Shown piece after piece: positions 18,110 through 29,628 of a stretch of 64,000 bases of DNA. The stretch spans positions 310,001 to 374,000 of the forward strand of contig NZ_AP024452.1 in assembly GCF_016865485.1 (NCBI RefSeq), in the 5' to 3' direction. A model generated the notes under the pieces. It saw only the letters and a program-made list of their open reading frames with translations, had not been told where the DNA came from and ran no database searches. Position 1 is the first letter of the stretch; each line of letters opens with the position of its first letter. The position numbers and the translations under genes were made by a program. This DNA comes from Luteitalea sp. TBR-22 (GTDB lineage: Bacteria > Acidobacteriota > Vicinamibacteria > Vicinamibacterales > Vicinamibacteraceae).

Positions 18110-19862
18110 TGCGCGCGCTCGGGTCGCTGACCAATCGTCTGTTCCTGGTGTGCGTCGCCCTGTCGATCGCCTCGATCGGCGCGGCGATGCTGTTCGTCAG
18201 TGCCAGGCTGACGCGCGAGCACGACCGTGCCATGGCGACGCGTCAGGCCGAGACCGTGTCGCTCGTCGAGCGCCAGCGTCGCCTCCTGGTCGACACGTCG
18301 ACGCGCCTGTCGCGTCTGGTGGCCGACCTGCCCAAGCTCAAGGCCGCGCTCACCACCCGCGACGCCGCCACCGTCGCCCCCATCGTGTCCAGCTATCGCG
18401 AGGAGATCGGCGCAGACGTGCTGATCGTCAGCGACGACGCGGGCCGCGCCGTCTTCACGGCCGGCGACGTGCGCGGGCCGGTCGCCACGCAGAGCCTCGC
18501 GCTGCCGGCGGGCCACCCCCACGGGCAGCCCCGTTTCGTGACACTGGCGCACCCGCGCGGCATCCTGCAGCTGGTGACCGTGCCCATCACGATCGGCTTC
18601 GATCCGGTGGAGCAGCTCGGCCTGCTGTCGGTGGGCATGCTGCTCGACGAGGCCCAGGCGCGGGCGCTGCGCGCCTCCACCGGCAGCGAGCTCGCGTTCG
18701 CGGTCGGCGGCCGGGTGCTGGCGGCCTCGGTGGGCGCCGCGGCCCTGCCGTCACTGACGCAGGAGCTGGGCCAGGCGACGGAGGGGGCCCTGCCGATTGC
18801 CGGCGTCAACTACGCGTGGCACGCCGTGCCGCTGCAGCGGTTGCCCGGCGAGGCCCCGGAGGGGCGAGCCGACGCCAGGCTGGTGGTGCTCCACTCGACG
18901 ACCGAAGCCGAGGCGACCCTCCGGAGCGTCCGCGTGGCGCTGGCGGCCATCGCACTGCTGACGGCGCTGGTGGCCAGCGTCGCGAGCTTCGCCGTCGCGC
19001 GCACCATCACCCGCCCGCTTTCAGATCTCACCGCCTCGATGCGCGAGATGGCTCGCACCGGCACCCTCGCGCCTCTCAGGGCCGGCGACCGCGGCCGGGC
19101 CTGGGACGACGAGGACGTCCGCCTGCTGGCTGGCACCTTCCACACGCTGACGGCGGCCCTCGGCAGGTTCCAGGCGCAGGCCGCGGAGCGGGATCGCCTC
19201 ACGGCGCTCGGGCGCCTGTCCACGGTCATCGCGCACGAGATCCGCAACCCGCTGATGATCGTCCGCGGCGCGCTGCGCGGCCTGCGCCGCCAGGAGGATC
19301 CGCTGGTGGCAGACGCGGCCGCCGACATCGAGGAGCAGGTGCAGCGGCTCGATCGTGTCGTCAACGACGTCCTCGACTTCGCGCGCCCCGTGCAGCTCGA
19401 GGTGTCGCCGGCCTCGCTCCACGCCATCTGCCGCGAGGCCGTCGCCGCCTGCCTGGCCGCCGAGCCCGACCCGCCGGTCACGCTGCGGCTCGACGATGCC
19501 GCCGACCAGGTGCGCACCGACGCGCACCGTCTGCGGGCGGTGCTGGTCAACCTGGTGGCCAACGCCCGCGAGGCGGTGCGTGCGGCTGATCGCCCCCCGG
19601 GCGATGGGCTCGTCACGGTCGGCACGCGGCGTGCATCGGGTGCGGTGATGATCGAGGTGGTGGACAAGGGCACGGGCATCGACCCTGGGGTCGCCGGGCA
19701 CGTCTTCGAGCCGTACTTCACCACGCGCCGCAAGGGCACCGGCCTCGGGTTGGCCATCGCCCGCAACATCGTCGAGGGCCTCGGCGGGACGATCACCCTC
19801 GACAGCCGCCAGGGCGAGGGCACGACGGTCCGCCTGACGCTCCCGCAGGAGACGACGGAGAG

Positions 19863-19866
<4 letters not shown>
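18109..19866 (+). CDS. Membrane sensor histidine kinase with periplasmic Cache-like domain
   Basis: A 585-residue kinase. Transmembrane helix 1 lies at about 10-33, a periplasmic region of roughly 230 residues resembles a double-Cache sensor, helix 2 lies at about 270-293, then HAMP, HisKA with VIAHEIRNPL (phospho-acceptor His376) and HATPase_c with a KGTGLGLAIARNI G2 box. The ATG at 18109 overlaps the stop of the copper-protein gene, and its 3' end overlaps the regulator gene by 4 bp. The pair is therefore co-translated. The sensed signal may be copper or redox state, judging only from the neighbours. Confidence 0.92.
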
Positions 19867-21217
<1,351 letters not shown>

Positions 21218-21221
<4 letters not shown>

Positions 21222-21244
21222 CGTTTGACGTTTGACGTCTGACG
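21218..21244. repeat. Heptamer tandem repeat (TTGACGT unit)
   Basis: About four TTGACGT-like units start at the stop codon of the regulator gene and run into the intergenic region. The array resembles the decayed GTTGACG part of the repeat at 1462-1516. Confidence 0.7.
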
Positions 21245-21281
21245 AACGGCGAACTCGCACGTCGGTCGTCTCCGGCCGCAG

Positions 21282-21300
21282 CCGTCGGCCTGCCCGACGG
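21282..21300 (+). terminator. Candidate terminator hairpin after the two-component genes
   Basis: CCGTCGG and CCGACGG form a 7-bp stem with a 5-nt loop about 60 bp past the regulator stop. TTCGG follows but there is no long T-run, so the call is weak. Confidence 0.35.
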
Positions 21301-21350
21301 TTCGGGGTACCTCAGGGGCCGGAGGGCCGGACGGCCCGGTCCTCGTTCCG

Positions 21351-21367
21351 CTTACGTGATACGTAAG
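21351..21367. promoter_or_regulatory. Activator site CTTAC-N7-GTAAG upstream of the CuA operon
   Basis: CTTACGT-GAT-ACGTAAG is a perfect inverted repeat centred about 92 bp before the -12 element of the sigma54 promoter. The same CTTAC-N7-GTAAG form recurs at 23486-23502, with an imperfect copy at 23466-23482. It is the likely enhancer for the regulator encoded at 19863-21221. Confidence 0.8.
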
Positions 21368-21438
21368 TGCTTTCGCGGGTCGTCTCCAGCACCGGGCCGC
21401 GACCGCGCGGATTGCGCCTGAACCCTCGATCCGGACTC

Positions 21439-21452
21439 GGCACGCGCCTTGC
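21439..21452 (+). promoter_or_regulatory. Sigma54 promoter of the CuA/cytochrome operon
   Basis: GGCACG-CGCC-TTGC matches the sigma54 core exactly, with GG and GC ten bases apart. The start site is expected near 21464. This argues that translation begins at GTG 21481, which has a GGAGGGAA ribosome-binding site, rather than at the upstream ATG 21466. Confidence 0.87.
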
Positions 21453-21480
21453 CCTTCCTGTCGGCATGGAGGGAAGCCCC

Positions 21481-21852
21481 GTGTTCCAGTCAGATTGGCG
21501 CCGCAGTGCGCTGGCCATGCCGTTCCTGGCGCTCGGCCTGGTCGTGTCGCTCGTCGCGCAGCAGGCGCCCCGCGTGATCGAGGTGAAGGCCAAGAAGTAC
21601 GACTTCGAACCGTCCACCATCGAGGTGGCGCAGGGCGAGCGCGTCGTGCTGCGCGTCACCTCTGTCGATCGCCTGCACGGCATCGGCATCAAGCGCTTCA
21701 AGGTGAACGCCGAGGTCCCGAAGGGCGAGACCGTCGACGTCGAGTTCGTGGCCGCCGAGGCCGGCACCTTCCCGGTGCTGTGCACCGAGGAGTGCGGCAA
21801 GGGGCACGACGACATGACCGGCACGCTCGTGGTGAAGGCGGTGGCCAAGTGA
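21481..21852 (+). CDS. Exported cupredoxin with CuA-type copper site
   Basis: This 123-residue protein is little more than a membrane anchor or signal (about 9-28) plus a cytochrome-oxidase-subunit-II-like cupredoxin domain. The CuA ligands are complete: His66 (RLHGIGI), then Cys101, Glu103, Cys105, His109 and Met112 in CTEECGKGHDDM. A lone CuA domain suggests a periplasmic electron carrier or copper relay, not a full oxidase, since no subunit I is nearby. The start is set by the sigma54 promoter position and the GGAGGGAA site. It overlaps the next gene by 4 bp. Confidence 0.85.
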   Translation: MFQSDWRRSALAMPFLALGLVVSLVAQQAPRVIEVKAKKYDFEPSTIEVAQGERVVLRVTSVDRLHGIGIKRFKVNAEVPKGETVDVEFVAAEAGTFPVLCTEECGKGHDDMTGTLVVKAVAK

Positions 21853-22310
21853 AGGCGTCCTCCCTCCGCCGCGCCGCCCTCGCCGTCTCGCTCGGCCTGC
21901 TCGCCTTCGCGAGCGGCTGCGACGAGAAGCTCTCCGACATCGCCGGCCCGTCGCCGGGCCTGACCCCGACCTACTCGAGCATCTCGCAGAACATCTTCAC
22001 CAGCACCGACGCGTCCGGGCGCACGGCCTGCACGCAGTGCCACACCAACCAGGGACGCACGCCGGCGGCCAACCTGAACCTGACGACCGAGGCCGGCTAC
22101 GCCCAGCTGGTCAACGTCGCCAGCGTGCAGAAGCCGGGCGCCGTGCGCGTCATCCCCGGCGACGCCGACAACAGCTACCTGGTGCAGAAGCTCGAAGGCA
22201 CGCCCGGCATCATCGGCCAGCGCATGCCCCGGAACGCCGGGCCGTTCCTCACCGAGGGACAGATGCTGATCATCCGCCGCTGGATCAACCAGGGCGCGCA
22301 GAACAACTGA
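21849..22310 (+). CDS. c-type cytochrome lipoprotein
   Basis: A 153-residue protein starting at GTG 21849, overlapping the CuA gene stop. The N-terminus is a lipoprotein-type signal with Cys24 after FASG. One haem-binding CTQCH motif (Cys61, Cys64, His65) follows, and a later Met in GQRMPRNAGPF may be the sixth ligand. The segment ending MLIIRRWINQGAQNN is typical of small cytochromes tethered to envelope membranes. Its position between a CuA protein and a beta-barrel suggests electron transfer across the periplasm. The partner is not identified. Confidence 0.83.
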   Translation: MKASSLRRAALAVSLGLLAFASGCDEKLSDIAGPSPGLTPTYSSISQNIFTSTDASGRTACTQCHTNQGRTPAANLNLTTEAGYAQLVNVASVQKPGAVRVIPGDADNSYLVQKLEGTPGIIGQRMPRNAGPFLTEGQMLIIRRWINQGAQNN

Positions 22311-22317
22311 GGCGCAC

Positions 22318-23262
22318 ATGAAGACGACATTCCTTGCCACTGCGCTCACGTTGATCGCGATCGGCGCGCTGCCTGCGGCGGCGCAGGAGACGCGCACCGA
22401 GCCCGCCTCGACACCCAAGCCCGCCGTCGAGGGCGCCGCCGCCCCCGCGACGCCGACCACGCCCGCGACCGCCGAGGACCCGAAGCCCGCGGCCGATGCA
22501 ACCGCCGTGGTCCAGGACGACGAGGACGATCCGGATCTCGACGTCAACCCGGCGCAGCCCGACTTCACCATCGTCGGCCTGCCGACCTCGCTGCGCATGC
22601 CGCGCGGCAAGTTCGCCTTCCGCGTGACGCACCGCTTCGGGCGCCCGCTCGACGACGGGAACTTCGGCGACCTGGCGGCCGACCTGTTCGGCCTCGACGC
22701 CGGCGGCCTGATCGGCCTCGAGGTGCGCTACGGCCTGTTGAAGGGCACGCAGGTCGGCGTCCTGCGCACCAGCGACCGCACGATCCAGTTCTTCGCCCAG
22801 CAGCAGATCGCGCCGCAGGAGAAGTTCGGCGTCGGGCTGGCGCTGAACCTGACGGCCGACGGCACCAACAACTTCCAGGACAGCTACTCGCCCGGCATCG
22901 GGCTGATCGTGTCGCGCGAGATCGGCAAGCGTGCAGCGGTCTACGTCGAGCCGACGTGGGTGAACAACACCAACACGTTGCCGAGCGAACTGGTGGACGA
23001 CAACAGCTCGTTCCTGCTCGGCATCGGCGGTCGCATCCGCATGACGCGTCGCTCCTACCTGGTGGCGGAGGTGGCGCCACGCGTCAGCGGCTACGACGAG
23101 GGCCGCACGCACGGCGCCATCGGTCTCGAGATGCGCGCCGGCAACCACGCGTTCCAGTTGAACTTCTCCAACGGCCTGCAGACGACGATGGGCCAGATTG
23201 CCAGGGGCGGCACGCCCGACGACTGGTTCATCGGATTCAACATCTCGCGCAAGTTCTGGTAG
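22318..23262 (+). CDS. DUF5777-like outer-membrane beta-barrel protein
   Basis: A 314-residue exported protein: signal peptide (to about 23), a Pro/Ala/Thr-rich linker (about 24-70), then a barrel that begins with the family-like LPTSLRMPRGKFAFRVTHRFG segment and ends in NISRKFW, with a terminal aromatic residue. DUF5777 proteins are putative outer-membrane barrels of unknown role, often near haem and redox genes. The gene starts 8 bp after the cytochrome gene and completes the sigma54-driven operon. Confidence 0.8.
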   Translation: MKTTFLATALTLIAIGALPAAAQETRTEPASTPKPAVEGAAAPATPTTPATAEDPKPAADATAVVQDDEDDPDLDVNPAQPDFTIVGLPTSLRMPRGKFAFRVTHRFGRPLDDGNFGDLAADLFGLDAGGLIGLEVRYGLLKGTQVGVLRTSDRTIQFFAQQQIAPQEKFGVGLALNLTADGTNNFQDSYSPGIGLIVSREIGKRAAVYVEPTWVNNTNTLPSELVDDNSSFLLGIGGRIRMTRRSYLVAEVAPRVSGYDEGRTHGAIGLEMRAGNHAFQLNFSNGLQTTMGQIARGGTPDDWFIGFNISRKFW

Positions 23263-23465
23263 CGCGACCGAGGTTGGAATCGTTGCGGCCGGCCGGCCGG
23301 TCGGGTGGGCGCCCGGCCGTCGCCGGTCCGCTCGCGGCGGTTCCTTCCGCAGCCTGGAGGGTCACGGGTGTCCCCGCACCTGCCGACCCTCCTTGCTGCG
23401 GTTCACTTGCCTGCGGGGCATCGCTCGACGGCTCACGGGGGGCGCGGGCCCTGCCTCGTCAATCG

Positions 23466-23502
23466 CTTACATCCCACGAAAGCGGCTTACGTGTCGGGTA
23501 AG
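23466..23502. promoter_or_regulatory. Tandem activator sites CTTAC-N7-G(A/T)AAG
   Basis: The first site is CTTAC-ATCCCAC-GAAAG (23466-23482) and the second CTTAC-GTGTCGG-GTAAG (23486-23502). Their centres are exactly 20 bp apart, two helical turns. They match the single site at 21351-21367 and lie 73 and 93 bp before the -12 element at 23567. Confidence 0.75.
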
Positions 23503-23553
23503 GGCGGGCGCCGCACGGATCACGGAACACGGGTGATCTCGCCCGCACGGATC

Positions 23554-23567
23554 GGCACGGTGCTTGC
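23554..23567 (+). promoter_or_regulatory. Sigma54 promoter without an intact downstream gene
   Basis: GGCACG-GTGC-TTGC is an exact core match. With its tandem upstream sites it has everything needed for activation, yet it points at a short hydrophobic frame and then antisense through the DUF3137 gene. It may drive a small RNA, a short peptide or a gene that has been lost. Confidence 0.8.
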
Positions 23568-23687
23568 TGTTGATGTGGGTGGTTCAAGGGATCGGCGGGC
23601 TGGCGATCTTGGCGGTGGGTTGGGCAGCCGGCAGCCAGGCCAGTCCGTCGATTTCCTTGCGCCTTCGGCCTTGCGACGCGCTCGCGC

Positions 23688-24707
23688 TCATGGCGCGGTC
23701 ATGCGGGCCGTCACCGCCAGGGCGATGGTATCGACCGCGTCCATGAACTCCCCCATCTCCACGTAGCGGTCCTCGTCGAGGCGGCCTGCCAGGTCACCGA
23801 ACCACGCCGCCCAGCGCTCCAGCACGAGGAACACCTCACCGTGGGCCACCGCGAGGCGGACGCTGCGCCCCTGCTCGCGCAAGGCGTTCAGGACCCCGAT
23901 CACGTCGGGAGTCAGCACGAGCGCGGCGACGGCGGCCGAATCGGTCGTCGCCACGTAGTCGTCGTGCAGCCATGCCGGGGGCGCGCTGCCCGGCACGCGC
24001 GACAGCATCGCCGGGGTCACGTCCTTGTGGCCGGGTAGCGGCTCGAGCCCGAGCTGATCGGTATCGCGTCGGCCGACGCGCACGTGCCCCGGCACCTGCA
24101 CCGGCATGGTCGCAATCGCCACGACACCCCGGACCACGGAGATGCGCGTCGTGTCGCCGTCCCGCTGGGTGGTGACCTCGGCGGCGTCGACGCGCGCCAT
24201 CTGCACGCGGATGCCTCCGGTGGACCACTTCACGAGGTGACGACAGCCGTACTCGTTGGCGCCGGGGACGAGCGCGGACCGGCGGATCCAGCCGCGATCG
24301 ACGGCCGCGCCCTTCTTGTACGAGGCCCGGGGACGGAGGGTCGCGAACACGCGCGGCAGCACGTCGCGCTCGAAGGTGTCGGCCGACGCCTTGAAACGGG
24401 CGGCGCGGCCGCCATCCAGCCAGTGCGCGGCGCGTCGCACGCCGAGCACGAGCAGCACCGCCAGGCCGACGACCTGCCAGCTCGCCGGGTCGCCCCACCA
24501 GGTGTCCGGCCACGGGTGACGCACCAGCAGCGCGATCGCCGTGCCCCAGCCCACCAGGCCGAGGACCAGGCCCGGCATCATGCCGGCCATCAGCGATGCC
24601 TGTTCGCTCGAGAGCGCCTCGATCGCCGGGCGCAGGGCGCGCGCGTACTCGGCGCGCAGGTGGGCGCGCCGCGCCTCGCGTGCTGCCTGATCCGGCGTGC
24701 TGGTCAC
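23688..24707 (-). CDS. DUF3137-like membrane protein
   Basis: This 339-residue protein has two close membrane spans (about 39-60 and 75-94) after an Arg/Ala-rich helix, then a soluble domain with the RASYKKGAAVDRGWIRRSALVPG segment and a GLEPLPGHKDVTP motif seen in DUF3137-type proteins. Their function is unknown. The start is uncertain: GTG at 24707 fits the family N-terminus (TSTPDQAAREARR), while another GTG lies at 24722. It precedes no obvious partner; grpE lies upstream on the same strand, 63 bp away. Confidence 0.75.
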   Translation of the reverse strand: MTSTPDQAAREARRAHLRAEYARALRPAIEALSSEQASLMAGMMPGLVLGLVGWGTAIALLVRHPWPDTWWGDPASWQVVGLAVLLVLGVRRAAHWLDGGRAARFKASADTFERDVLPRVFATLRPRASYKKGAAVDRGWIRRSALVPGANEYGCRHLVKWSTGGIRVQMARVDAAEVTTQRDGDTTRISVVRGVVAIATMPVQVPGHVRVGRRDTDQLGLEPLPGHKDVTPAMLSRVPGSAPPAWLHDDYVATTDSAAVAALVLTPDVIGVLNALREQGRSVRLAVAHGEVFLVLERWAAWFGDLAGRLDEDRYVEMGEFMDAVDTIALAVTARMTAP

Positions 24708-24770
24708 GCCCGCAGCGTACACGAGACGGAAAGGCCGGCCCGGCTCCGACGCGTGTCTGGCCGGGACGTC

Positions 24771-25361
24771 CTAGTGGTCGGAGGCGACCGCGACCGCGGC
24801 GGGACGCAACACGTCCTCGCCGATCAGGTAGCCGGGTGCGGCCACGCCGGCCACGATGCCCTCCCCGAACTGCGGGGTGACCGGCACGGTGGTGATCGCC
24901 TCGTGTCGCTCGGGATCGAACGGCTCGCCGATCGGCTCGATGCGGCTGATGCCGTAGCCGGCCAGCTTGTGGAGGAACTGCTGCCGCACCAGCTCGACGC
25001 CGGCGACCAGCGCATCGGCGCTGCCGCCGGCGCGGGCCGCGCCGAGCGCGCGATCGAGGTTGTCGACGACCTCGAGAAGGTCGGCGAAGACGGCGCGACG
25101 CGACAGCTCGGCGTCGCGCGCCGCGTCCTTGCGGACGCGCAGGCGCATCGCCTCGAACTCGCGCTGCGCCTCGTGCACGGCGTTGACGTACTCCTGCAGC
25201 TGCTCGTTCTTCTCGGCGAGCTGCTGCTCGAGTTCCTGGACGTACGTCGGCCTCTCGAAGACGGTCGGACCGTCTTCGGCCTGCGCCGGCGCGTCCTCGG
25301 CGACGGTCCGCGCCCACCAGCGACGATCGACGACCTTCACGGGCTCTTGTTGGTCACTCAT
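24771..25361 (-). CDS. grpE: Nucleotide exchange factor GrpE
   Basis: A 196-residue protein with an acidic N-terminus, a long coiled coil (about 38-85, EQQLAEKNEQLQEYVNAV and onwards), the four-helix dimer region (FADLLEVVDNLDRAL) and the C-terminal beta domain (IEPIGEPFDPERHEAITTV). GrpE releases ADP from DnaK during protein folding. No dnaK or dnaJ gene is in the window, so grpE here is unlinked from its usual operon but next to the Clp protease genes. The ATG at 25361 begins the family's acidic leader. Confidence 0.93.
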   Translation of the reverse strand: MSDQQEPVKVVDRRWWARTVAEDAPAQAEDGPTVFERPTYVQELEQQLAEKNEQLQEYVNAVHEAQREFEAMRLRVRKDAARDAELSRRAVFADLLEVVDNLDRALGAARAGGSADALVAGVELVRQQFLHKLAGYGISRIEPIGEPFDPERHEAITTVPVTPQFGEGIVAGVAAPGYLIGEDVLRPAAVAVASDH

Positions 25362-25468
25362 GGCAAATCGCAGAGTTGCACGATCTCAGAATTTCACCAG
25401 CGTCGTTGACGGCCCCGTGGCGGTGGTCATGAAATTGTGGAATTCCTGACTTGTGAAATTTCCAGACG

Positions 25469-27889
<2,421 letters not shown>

Positions 27890-27894
27890 GGGTC

Positions 27895-28209
27895 TTACTC
27901 CTCTTCCAGGGCCGCCCGCAACGGGAACCCGTTCTGTCGGGCGAGTTCGTGCACCGCCTCCACCTTCGTCTCGGCCACCTCGAAGGTGTACACGCCGCAC
28001 AGCCCCTTCCCCTGCGTATGCACCTGCATCATGATGCGGAACGCCTCGGCAGGGGTCTTGTGGAACACGGTCTCGAGGACTTCGACGACGAAGTCCATCG
28101 TGGTGTAGTCGTCGTTGATCAGCAGGACCTTGAAGCGCGCGGGCTCCTTGGTCTGCTTCTCGGTCCGCTCGAGGACGAGGTCGCCCGATTTCTGTCGTGT
28201 GTCGGTCAT
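27895..28209 (-). CDS. clpS: ATP-dependent Clp protease adaptor ClpS
   Basis: A 104-residue protein with a variable acidic N-terminus followed by the ClpS core FKVLLINDDYTTMDFVVEVL and the helix-strand HTQGKGLCGVYTFEVAETK. ClpS binds N-end-rule substrates and hands them to ClpA, encoded 5 bp downstream. The ATG at 28209 is chosen because upstream codons in this frame lie in non-coding DNA. It is the first gene of the clpS-clpA operon. A TATACT box lies about 67 bp upstream of the start. Confidence 0.95.
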   Translation of the reverse strand: MTDTRQKSGDLVLERTEKQTKEPARFKVLLINDDYTTMDFVVEVLETVFHKTPAEAFRIMMQVHTQGKGLCGVYTFEVAETKVEAVHELARQNGFPLRAALEEE

Positions 28210-28275
28210 CGACGTGCTGACCGGCCCACGGGGGCTCCCAGGGGTCCGGATCGCGGCTCGCTGATCTCCGCCACC

Positions 28276-28281
28276 AGTATA
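28276..28281 (-). promoter_or_regulatory. Possible -10 box for clpS-clpA
   Basis: On the minus strand TATACT lies about 67 bp before the clpS ATG, giving an untranslated leader of roughly 60 nt. A strong hairpin lies directly upstream, over the expected -35 region. No other -10-like box is seen nearer the gene. Confidence 0.4.
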
Positions 28282-28336
28282 CGGACGCTGGGCCCCGGGC
28301 CTGCCCGCCATTCGGGCAGGCCGGGCCCAGCGTCCG
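28282..28336. repeat. Large perfect-arm hairpin between divergent clpS and MBL genes
   Basis: Two arms of about 24 bp (starting CGGACGCTGGGCCC and ending GGGCCCAGCGTCCG) pair around a CCATT loop, with only two unpaired bases. It lies upstream of both divergent genes, so a terminator role is unlikely. It could be a mobile palindromic repeat or a regulatory structure. Confidence 0.7.
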
Positions 28337-28460
28337 AATGCCGTGATGCCGGGGATGCCGTGATGCCGGGGATGCCGGGGATGTCGGACCTCGTCGGCCT
28401 CGACACGCATTGTCAGCATTCGGTCGCCCGGATGCCGGCAATGTCGAGTGCCGGAGACGT
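28337..28460. repeat. GATGCCG-type short repeats
   Basis: GATGCCGGGG and GATGCCGT units repeat about five times from 28337 to 28385, with scattered ATGTCG and ATGCCGG copies to 28460. Related AATGCCG units occur at 36655-36690. Together with the hairpin this fills most of the 316-bp divergent region; the rest shows only the two promoter boxes. Confidence 0.65.
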
Positions 28461-28513
28461 GCGCCAGGCCGACCACCCTCGACATTCTCGGCATTCCGGC
28501 ATCAGGGCATTGC

Positions 28514-28519
28514 CATAAT
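28514..28519 (+). promoter_or_regulatory. -10 box for leaderless MBL gene
   Basis: CATAAT ends 6 nt before the ATG at 28526 and no Shine-Dalgarno sequence is present. The spacing equals that of the other leaderless candidates. Confidence 0.5.
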
Positions 28520-28525
28520 TCAGCC

Positions 28526-29443
28526 ATGCAGGTCCTCGCTCACCAACTCCGCTACGCCGACGGCCGGTTCCGGGGCACGTCCGGGGTGATCGCCACGGCC
28601 GTCCTGGAGGGCCCCTCCGGCTTCGCCCTCATCGACCCCGGCCCCTCCACCGACCTGGCGGCGCTCGAGGCCGACCTCGCCTCGGGGGGACTCCGCCTCG
28701 ACGACGTGGAGGCGGTCCTGCTGACGCACATCCACCTCGACCATGCCGGCGCAGCCGGGTCGATCGTGAAGCGGGCGCCCCGCTGCCGGGTGTACGTCCA
28801 CGAGCGCGGCGCCACGCACATGGCCGCTCCGGACAAGCTCATCGCCAGCGCGACCCAGATCTACGGGGATCAGATGGACGTGCTGTGGGGCGAGTTCGCC
28901 GCCGTCCCGGCCGCCAACCTCCAGGTGCTGCGCGGTGACGAGGCGCTGACGATCTGCGGGCATGCGATCGAGGTGGCCTACACGCCCGGCCACGCCCAGC
29001 ACCACGTGAGCTACCTGCATCGCGCTTCCGGGATTGCGTTCGTGGGCGACACCGGCGGGTGCCGGACGAGCCACATGCAGTCGGTGATGCCGCCGACACC
29101 GCCGCCCGACATCGACGTGCCGACCTGGCACCGCAGCGTCGGGCGCATCCTCGACTGGCAGCCGTCGGCGCTCTTCCTCACGCATTTCGGACCGGTGACC
29201 GCCGTCGTCGCACACATGGCCGAGCTGCTCGATCGCCTGGAGGTGATGCGCGGCCTCGCCCGTGGGCTGGTCGATGATGCGGCGCTGAGCGAGCAGGAGC
29301 GTGAGGCGCGGTTCGTCGAGGAACTGCGACGCGTGTTCCGGCAGCAGCTGAACGACACCGAACTGCGGCGCCTGGAGCTCGGTGTTCCCTTCCCCATGTG
29401 CTGGGGCGGACTGGCCCGCGCCATCCGGAAGGGTTTGGCGTAG
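28526..29443 (+). CDS. MBL-fold metallo-hydrolase
   Basis: A 305-residue cytoplasmic protein with the metallo-beta-lactamase motif THIHLDHAG (His68, His70, Asp72, His73), a later His in YTPGHAQHH, an Asp in FVGDTGG and a His in FLTHFGP. These make a complete two-metal site. The C-terminal helical part (ELLDRLEVMRGLARG onwards) resembles glyoxalase-II-like hydrolases. It lacks a signal peptide. It is expressed alone, divergently from clpS. The substrate is unknown. Confidence 0.9.
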   Translation: MQVLAHQLRYADGRFRGTSGVIATAVLEGPSGFALIDPGPSTDLAALEADLASGGLRLDDVEAVLLTHIHLDHAGAAGSIVKRAPRCRVYVHERGATHMAAPDKLIASATQIYGDQMDVLWGEFAAVPAANLQVLRGDEALTICGHAIEVAYTPGHAQHHVSYLHRASGIAFVGDTGGCRTSHMQSVMPPTPPPDIDVPTWHRSVGRILDWQPSALFLTHFGPVTAVVAHMAELLDRLEVMRGLARGLVDDAALSEQEREARFVEELRRVFRQQLNDTELRRLELGVPFPMCWGGLARAIRKGLA

Positions 29444-29505
29444 GGCCGCCACAACTGGCCGTCGTGATTGGGTCATCGACCTTCGTCGAACGCCGCTACG
29501 GTGTC

Positions 29506-29581
29506 GTAGCCGTCGCCCTTGGGCGACGGTCCGTCGTCGTGTGCCAGGCCTCGCTGACTGCCGGCCGCGGCCGGCAGCTAC
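29506..29581. repeat. Inverted pair of GTAG-headed REP hairpins (BIME-like)
   Basis: The plus-strand element is GTAG with CCGTCGCCC-TT-GGGCGACGG (29506-29529), identical to 10068-10091. The minus-strand element reads GTAG with CTGCCGGCC-GC-GGCCGGCAG (29581 to 29558). The tails face each other across about 28 bp, the arrangement of bacterial interspersed mosaic elements. Confidence 0.8.
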
Positions 29582-29583
29582 AC

Positions 29584-29611
29584 CTGAGCCCTGAGCCCTG
29601 AGCCCTGAGCC
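29584..29611. repeat. Heptamer tandem repeat (GAGCCCT unit)
   Basis: Four near-perfect GAGCCCT units lie between the REP pair and the PQQ-enzyme promoter. The same unit is present near 12828, 16148 (opposite strand) and 33146. Confidence 0.8.
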
Positions 29612-29616
29612 TGCAC

Positions 29617-29622
29617 TATGCT
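29617..29622 (+). promoter_or_regulatory. -10 box for leaderless PQQ-enzyme gene
   Basis: TATGCT ends 6 nt before the ATG at 29629. The amidohydrolase gene at 31782 has the same hexamer at the same distance, and the next bases (GCGC) are also alike. Confidence 0.55.
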
Positions 29623-29628
29623 GCGCGC

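Larger units (their letters stand above)
23263..23687. other. Gene-poor 425-bp region between the barrel gene and DUF3137 gene
   Basis: No intact gene is visible. The first 80 bp are very GC-rich with CGGCCGG stretches that could fold as a terminator. The middle holds two tandem activator sites (23466-23502), and a perfect sigma54 promoter lies at 23554-23567. Downstream of it a short hydrophobic frame (ATG 23573 to about 23745) resembles the start of an exported protein, but it runs antisense into the 3' end of the DUF3137 gene and shows no family match. Confidence 0.6.

Noticed and set aside
23573-23745. Short hydrophobic frame after the orphan sigma54 promoter as a real gene
   Set aside because: The ATG lies upstream of the predicted transcription start, no ribosome-binding site fits, and the frame runs antisense into DUF3137. 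It is kept as a finding, not a gene.
25362-25468. Gap between grpE and clpA as a third copy of the compound repeat
   Set aside because: It shares only short AATTTC-like words and lacks the GGGGC hairpin and the CGCCGATCA block.
28337-28460. GATGCCG repeats considered as a CRISPR array
   Set aside because: Units are 7-10 bp without regular spacers and no cas genes are present.
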